The position numbers and the translations under genes were made by a program. A stretch of DNA of 16,546 nt from an uncultured Bacteroidales bacterium (GTDB taxonomy: Bacteria > Bacteroidota > Bacteroidia > Bacteroidales > UBA932), in contig URDD01000057.1 in the NCBI GenBank assembly GCA_900546395.1, positions 1-16,546 of the forward strand, in the 5' to 3' direction. Within the stretch, counting starts at the first letter, position 1; each line of letters starts with the position of its first letter. The notes beneath the pieces were generated by a model. The model did not search any database. It had not been told where the DNA came from and saw only the letters and a program-made list of their open reading frames with translations. Of the stretch, positions 14,377-16,546 are shown in pieces.

Positions 14377-15792
14377 TCAGGCAAATTCTTTGAGGAAGTG
14401 CTCCTTGTTTTCATAGGAACTTTGCATAATCTCTCTTTTCAGCCTTGACTTGCGATTATAGACGACAGGCAGGGATTCTCCTATCAGAATACTGATTGCT
14501 CTGGATGAAAACTTGACCACAACATACAGGAACAACTGATAATCTTCCGGCTTCATATCGGGATATGCAGAACGGAATTCCGACATCAGACCTGACTTGT
14601 ATTTATCTACAAATCTCTCCAATTCGACAATCGTCTTTTTATCCTCTCTAAGATTCGATATGCTGTTGATTACATTGCTGTATATCTTGGCTTTTTCCGA
14701 TGTCGAACCTTGATAGATATAGTATGTATTACACAATTCATCTATGTACTTAAACTTCTCTTCAAATAATTGGTTTACCGATTCCTTCAGCATACTGCAG
14801 GCGTTCTCTGATACATTCAGGATATTACGGATATTTTCAGCCTCCAGCATTTTCATCTCCATCTCCTTGCGATAAGCCTTTGTATGCAGATAGTAGAATC
14901 CGGACAGAGATAATATCAATATCACTGCAATCAGGATTATTAGTATTTTACTGTTTCGCTCGTGTCGAAGTTCAGTTTCAGCCTTGTAGTCTTCGTATAT
15001 GTGATAGTTGGCAACGGTCTGTGCCAAATACTGATTTACAATCTGACCTCTCAGGCTATCTTGTATAAAAGGTGTATCTTCTCGCTCTATGACCTCTGTT
15101 CTTGTGAACCCTTTTTCCGGAAGATTGATGACCAAATATAGTTTATCATCGTCCGCAATATGTTTTCTGTAAATATTGGCACTATCCAATTGCCCTAATT
15201 TGAAGTACGACAATGACAAATTTGAGTAATCTTCTGGAGTGGGAGTATCAACAATATCCATCAGATGAAGCAAGGTCGTTTTGGCTTCATTGTACTTGTT
15301 GCTCTGTATGTATGAATTAGCAAGCAGTCTTATAGCCCTATGTTGCAGGAGCGTGTCACTTTTGACAGATGCAATCTCTGCTAATTGACCCGATAGAGCG
15401 ATGCTGTTGGAGTAATCCTTATTATTGAAATAAGCATTCGCCAAATGCTCCAATCCCCGATTGATATAATCTGTTTTTTCTGAACCTGCAAAACAATCAT
15501 ACGACATACGCGAATAGTTTTGTGCCTCTACAGAATTATATACTTTGCTGTAAATATCGGAAACAGAACGGTAGATTTCCCCTAAAAAGAGTTTGTCATC
15601 CAGTTCTTTTGCCAATTTTTCTGCATTGAAGAAACTGATTATACTTGCAGCATATTCTCCTGAATCACTCTGTGTCATGCCCTGAGAATAGAAACTTGTC
15701 ATTTCAACTCTCATATTTTCTTCTTTATTCTCATAATCACAAGACACACTGATTATAAGCAGTGCTGACAAAAAAATAAGACTTTGTTTCAT
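14377..15792 (-). CDS. Membrane-spanning TPR regulator with C-terminal helix-turn-helix
   Basis: 471-residue protein of the Bacteroidota one-component type: periplasmic sensor, single membrane helix, cytoplasmic DNA-binding domain. I start it at the ATG at 15792 (MKQSLIF); the upstream in-frame codons to 15822 overlap the tail of a broken gene. The signal ends in IISVSC with Cys18 as possible lipid site. TPR-like helical pairs fill about 28-230 (e.g. EYAASIISFFNAEKLAKEL and KYNEAKTTLLHLMDI). A transmembrane helix is at 283-302 (ILIILIAVILILSLSGFYYL), followed by a coiled coil about 303-350. The C-terminal 405-455 region has the E-D-Y-Q-L-F-L-Y and F-S-S-R-A-I-S-I-L-I-G-E-S-x-x-x-V-Y-N-R-K-S-R-L-K pattern of the LuxR-like helix-turn-helix in this group. 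The likely target is the adjacent receptor operon, with its palindromic promoter; this is inference. It lies directly after a decayed gene, so its original promoter may have been replaced. Confidence 0.85.
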   Translation of the reverse strand: MKQSLIFLSALLIISVSCDYENKEENMRVEMTSFYSQGMTQSDSGEYAASIISFFNAEKLAKELDDKLFLGEIYRSVSDIYSKVYNSVEAQNYSRMSYDCFAGSEKTDYINRGLEHLANAYFNNKDYSNSIALSGQLAEIASVKSDTLLQHRAIRLLANSYIQSNKYNEAKTTLLHLMDIVDTPTPEDYSNLSLSYFKLGQLDSANIYRKHIADDDKLYLVINLPEKGFTRTEVIEREDTPFIQDSLRGQIVNQYLAQTVANYHIYEDYKAETELRHERNSKILIILIAVILILSLSGFYYLHTKAYRKEMEMKMLEAENIRNILNVSENACSMLKESVNQLFEEKFKYIDELCNTYYIYQGSTSEKAKIYSNVINSISNLREDKKTIVELERFVDKYKSGLMSEFRSAYPDMKPEDYQLFLYVVVKFSSRAISILIGESLPVVYNRKSRLKREIMQSSYENKEHFLKEFA

Positions 15793-15797
15793 TTCTA

Positions 15798-16388
15798 TTA
15801 ATTTATGCCCACCAAGGAACATATTTTCGGTATTTCGTTGCGGGATTTCGGAGGATTGTCCACTATTCGCTTTATGTTGACTAACGGAGTGCCAGGATTT
15901 GTAATCTCTATGCGAGAATCAAATATCTCTACCAGCAGGGAAGAGCCACTGATGTCCGCTTGTTGATGAATCAGAGCATTTGCAACAGCTTCTCTAATCG
16001 CCTTCATAGAATATGGCATTATCGTTTTTCGAAGTGGAGTTTCTAAATCCTCTTTACTTGGTACCAGAGCCTCAATATAATCAATCGCATTTTTGAAACA
16101 GATAACATAGCCTTCATTAAATACCCGTTCCTTTAATATATTAGCTCGTGATGAACCTTCGTATCTTACAACCCTCAATGCCTTACGGGATAAAGTGCCG
16201 AAATCTGTTTGATTAAAATTCTATCTTGAAGAAGATTATATGAAACACTTTCATAATTAGACGGCAGTGGAATACATAGAGCATCAAAGTATGCTGAAAA
16301 ATTAATCAGTGCCAAAGCTGAAAGTGTTCGGCCTATCATTATCATAAGAACGCAATTCTTGAACAAGCGATGCAATGTTATTATCCAT
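15798..16388 (-). pseudogene. Decayed AlbA_2/HATPase-type ATP-binding protein gene
   Basis: Pieces of one protein occur in successive frames on the minus strand. ATG at 16388 reads MDNNIASLVQELRSYDND, the usual start of this family, then stops. Another frame (to 16175) carries FDALCIPLPSNYESVSYNLL. The frame from about 16224 down reads TDFGTLSRKALRVVRYEGSS, and later AIREAVANALIHQ, VEIFDSRIEITNPGTPLV and NPPKSRNE, the ATP-binding-like core of AlbA_2 domain proteins (predicted DNA-binding ATPases/transcriptional regulators). It stops at 15798. Intact relatives run to roughly 450-500 residues; most of the N-terminal AlbA_2 domain, a short stretch before TDFGTL, and the C-terminal part after RNE are lost. 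The regulator ATG follows the final stop by 5 nt, so the deletion endpoint abuts the next gene. Family recognised from memory of the conserved core. Confidence 0.75.
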
Positions 16389-16407
16389 AATGGTTAAAAA
16401 TTTGATG

Positions 16408-16439
16408 CAAAAATAACAGTATTTTTATCCACTAACAAA
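16408..16439 (-). promoter_or_regulatory. Bacteroides-type promoter of the decayed ATP-binding gene
   Basis: On the minus strand TTTG (16439-16436) and TATTTTTG (16415-16408, fitting TAnnTTTG) are separated by 20 nt, the normal spacing for the Bacteroides -33/-7 promoter. The start codon at 16388 follows about 20 nt later. It may still drive a transcript that reads through the pseudogene into the TPR regulator, since no terminator is seen between them. Confidence 0.65.
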
Positions 16440-16546
16440 TAATGAGCAAATAAGATATTTACTTATCAGTCGTCTATCCCTTATGTCGGATGCAAACGAC
16501 TGACGAAATAGTAAAAACAACAATAGCGAGAGAAATAGGGCACTGT

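Noticed and set aside
16490..16546. Possible plus-strand gene start (ATG at 16490, 19 open codons to the right edge, MQTTDEIVKTTIAREIGHC)
   Set aside because: Too short to judge, no recognised family and no exact promoter upstream. It could be real if the frame continues beyond the window.

Overview
The window looks like a chromosomal stretch from a gut-type Bacteroidales bacterium (Bacteroidota). The reasons are the protein families (GLPGLI protein, BF3164-type lipoprotein, CarboxypepD_reg/TonB outer-membrane receptor, TPR regulator with an internal membrane segment, radical SAM-associated lipoproteins, orphan FtsX-like permease, family 2 glycoside hydrolase), the many lipoproteins, and -7 elements that fit the Bacteroides consensus TAnnTTTG. 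The genus cannot be named from what is visible. No rRNA, tRNA, CRISPR array or intact insertion sequence was seen.

Layout, left to right. (1) 1-1025, plus strand: the last 35 codons of an unidentified gene, followed 8 nt later by a 10-TM EamA/DMT exporter. (2) 1030-2943, minus strand: a secreted family 2 glycoside hydrolase, tail to tail with the exporter with only 4 nt between. (3) 3094-4623, plus strand: a lipoprotein made of three diverged copies of one beta-rich domain, divergent from the hydrolase and ending at a shared bidirectional hairpin. (4) 4723-7053, minus strand: an FtsX/MacB-type permease with no ATPase gene beside it. (5) 7272-9302, minus strand: a three-gene operon of lipoprotein, radical SAM/SPASM enzyme and paralogous lipoprotein, closed by a strong hairpin. 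The two lipoproteins share an almost invariant stretch inside their signal peptides. (6) 9303-9807: no intact gene, but part of it is the remnant of an Rpn-type PD-(D/E)XK nuclease/transposase. (7) 9808-16388, minus strand and visibly more AT-rich: a decayed ATP-binding (AlbA_2-type) gene, a membrane-spanning TPR regulator, then a receptor operon of TonB-dependent outer-membrane protein, GLPGLI protein and a frameshifted BF3164-type lipoprotein.

How the genes probably work together (inference). The regulator (14377-15792) has its own terminator. The receptor operon then starts from a promoter whose -7 box lies inside a 23-nt palindrome, so a local regulator could control receptor, GLPGLI protein and lipoprotein as one envelope module. 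The radical SAM operon is a self-contained candidate modification system in which a cytoplasmic Fe-S enzyme is made between two small exported lipoproteins that may be its substrates.

The best candidate for an under-described system is the radical SAM/lipoprotein operon. The second is the palindrome-controlled receptor/GLPGLI module. Broken genes (Rpn remnant, BF3164 frameshift, AlbA_2 remnant) cluster around the right-hand AT-rich block, which suggests an acquired and decaying accessory region.
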